Source of the DNA: a virus
Length of the DNA stretch: 64,000 bases
Reading direction: 5' to 3' (one strand)
Virus record (IMG/VR): IMGVR_UViG_3300046665_000548
Span: 543,745 to 607,744 of that record
Part shown: positions 63,866-64,000 of the stretch, piece by piece
Numbering within the stretch: position 1 is the first letter of the stretch
How the letters are laid out: each line of letters starts with the position of its first letter
The notes under the pieces: model-generated
Told to the model about the DNA's origin: nothing
Database searches by the model: none
What the model saw: only the letters and a program-made list of their open reading frames with translations
Program-made: the position numbers and the translations under genes

Positions 63866-64000
63866 TATATTCACCCCATGTACTTGTAGCTGCACCTCGC
63901 CCCTTTCATTGGTCTCGCTTCTGCGGGCGACCAGCTATATACGTATAACGCTCGTGATCGGTTAATTCCGACGCGGGCGTGTTTTGTTTTTAATCGTACT

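Noticed and set aside
63866-64000. Possible gene in the last 135 bases
   Set aside because: Only a four-codon ATG frame is present; nothing but a weak GC hairpin before a T-run near the window end is seen.

Overview
This window reads as part of a large, T4-related (myovirus-like) bacteriophage genome infecting an alphaproteobacterium, most likely a member of the Rhizobiales. Phage character comes from a tail-fibre protein, a PAAR-type tail-tip protein, an MGME1/RecB-like exonuclease, an ATP-dependent ligase, class Ia ribonucleotide reductase with glutaredoxin, dCMP deaminase, DNA methyltransferases, an Acb1-like anti-CBASS nuclease, dense gene packing with many ATGA/TAATG overlaps, and TATAAATA-like late-promoter elements. 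The alphaproteobacterial link comes from a permuted two-piece tmRNA gene, an Omp25/Omp31-like outer-membrane protein and a GcrA-like DNA-binding segment. No tRNA gene, CRISPR array, insertion sequence or integrase was seen.

Layout. 1-2.5 kb: unassigned, possibly virion-related genes. 2.5-7.7 kb: exonuclease, an outer-membrane protein, a ligase and a ParB-like-motif protein. 7.7-12.6 kb: a SemiSWEET-like membrane protein, tail fibre, a subtilisin-like protease and Acb1. 12.6-18.4 kb: nrdA-nrdB-glutaredoxin followed by small genes, one ADP-ribosyltransferase-like. 18.4-20.5 kb (minus): a LemA + TPM pair. 20.6-29.8 kb: a GatB/YqeY-tail protein, dCMP deaminase, a saccharopine-dehydrogenase-like enzyme, a NADAR protein, a J-domain protein paired with a VWA protein, a stand-alone receiver domain and an adenylosuccinate synthetase-like enzyme. 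29.8-32.6 kb: an Sm-like protein, PAAR protein, an unassigned protein and an amidase-signature protein. 32.6-33.0 kb: two-piece tmRNA.

35.4-45.5 kb is the standout: a head-to-tail plus-strand run with a 69-residue Cys-ended peptide, nine putative 2-oxoglutarate/Fe(II) oxygenases in three sequence groups, a radical SAM/SPASM enzyme, a membrane fatty-acid desaturase, a GNAT-like protein and two unassigned proteins. It looks like a phage-borne modification or biosynthesis locus. 45.5-53.4 kb is a minus-strand early-type block: small conserved proteins, a GlyRS-like class II synthetase core, a threonyl-tRNA synthetase lacking its N-terminal editing region, an HD-domain protein, a methyltransferase and a ParB-like protein. 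53.5-63.9 kb holds two DNA methyltransferases, a second VWA protein and its neighbour, a four-helix membrane protein, a metallophosphoesterase, an HNH nuclease and a KptA/Tpt1 RNA 2'-phosphotransferase.

Two promoter classes are suggested by repeated sequence. One has TTGAC(A/G), about 16 bases ending GTGG, then TAGATT or a variant, and precedes GC-richer, probably early genes. The other is (T/C/A)TAAATA, as in T4 late promoters. Themes that tie the window together are nucleotide supply, translation (tmRNA, two synthetase-like genes), NAD/ADP-ribose chemistry (NADAR, KptA, an ART-like protein), counter-defence (Acb1) and oxidative modification (the 2OG/radical SAM locus). All assignments come from reading motifs; no database search was run.
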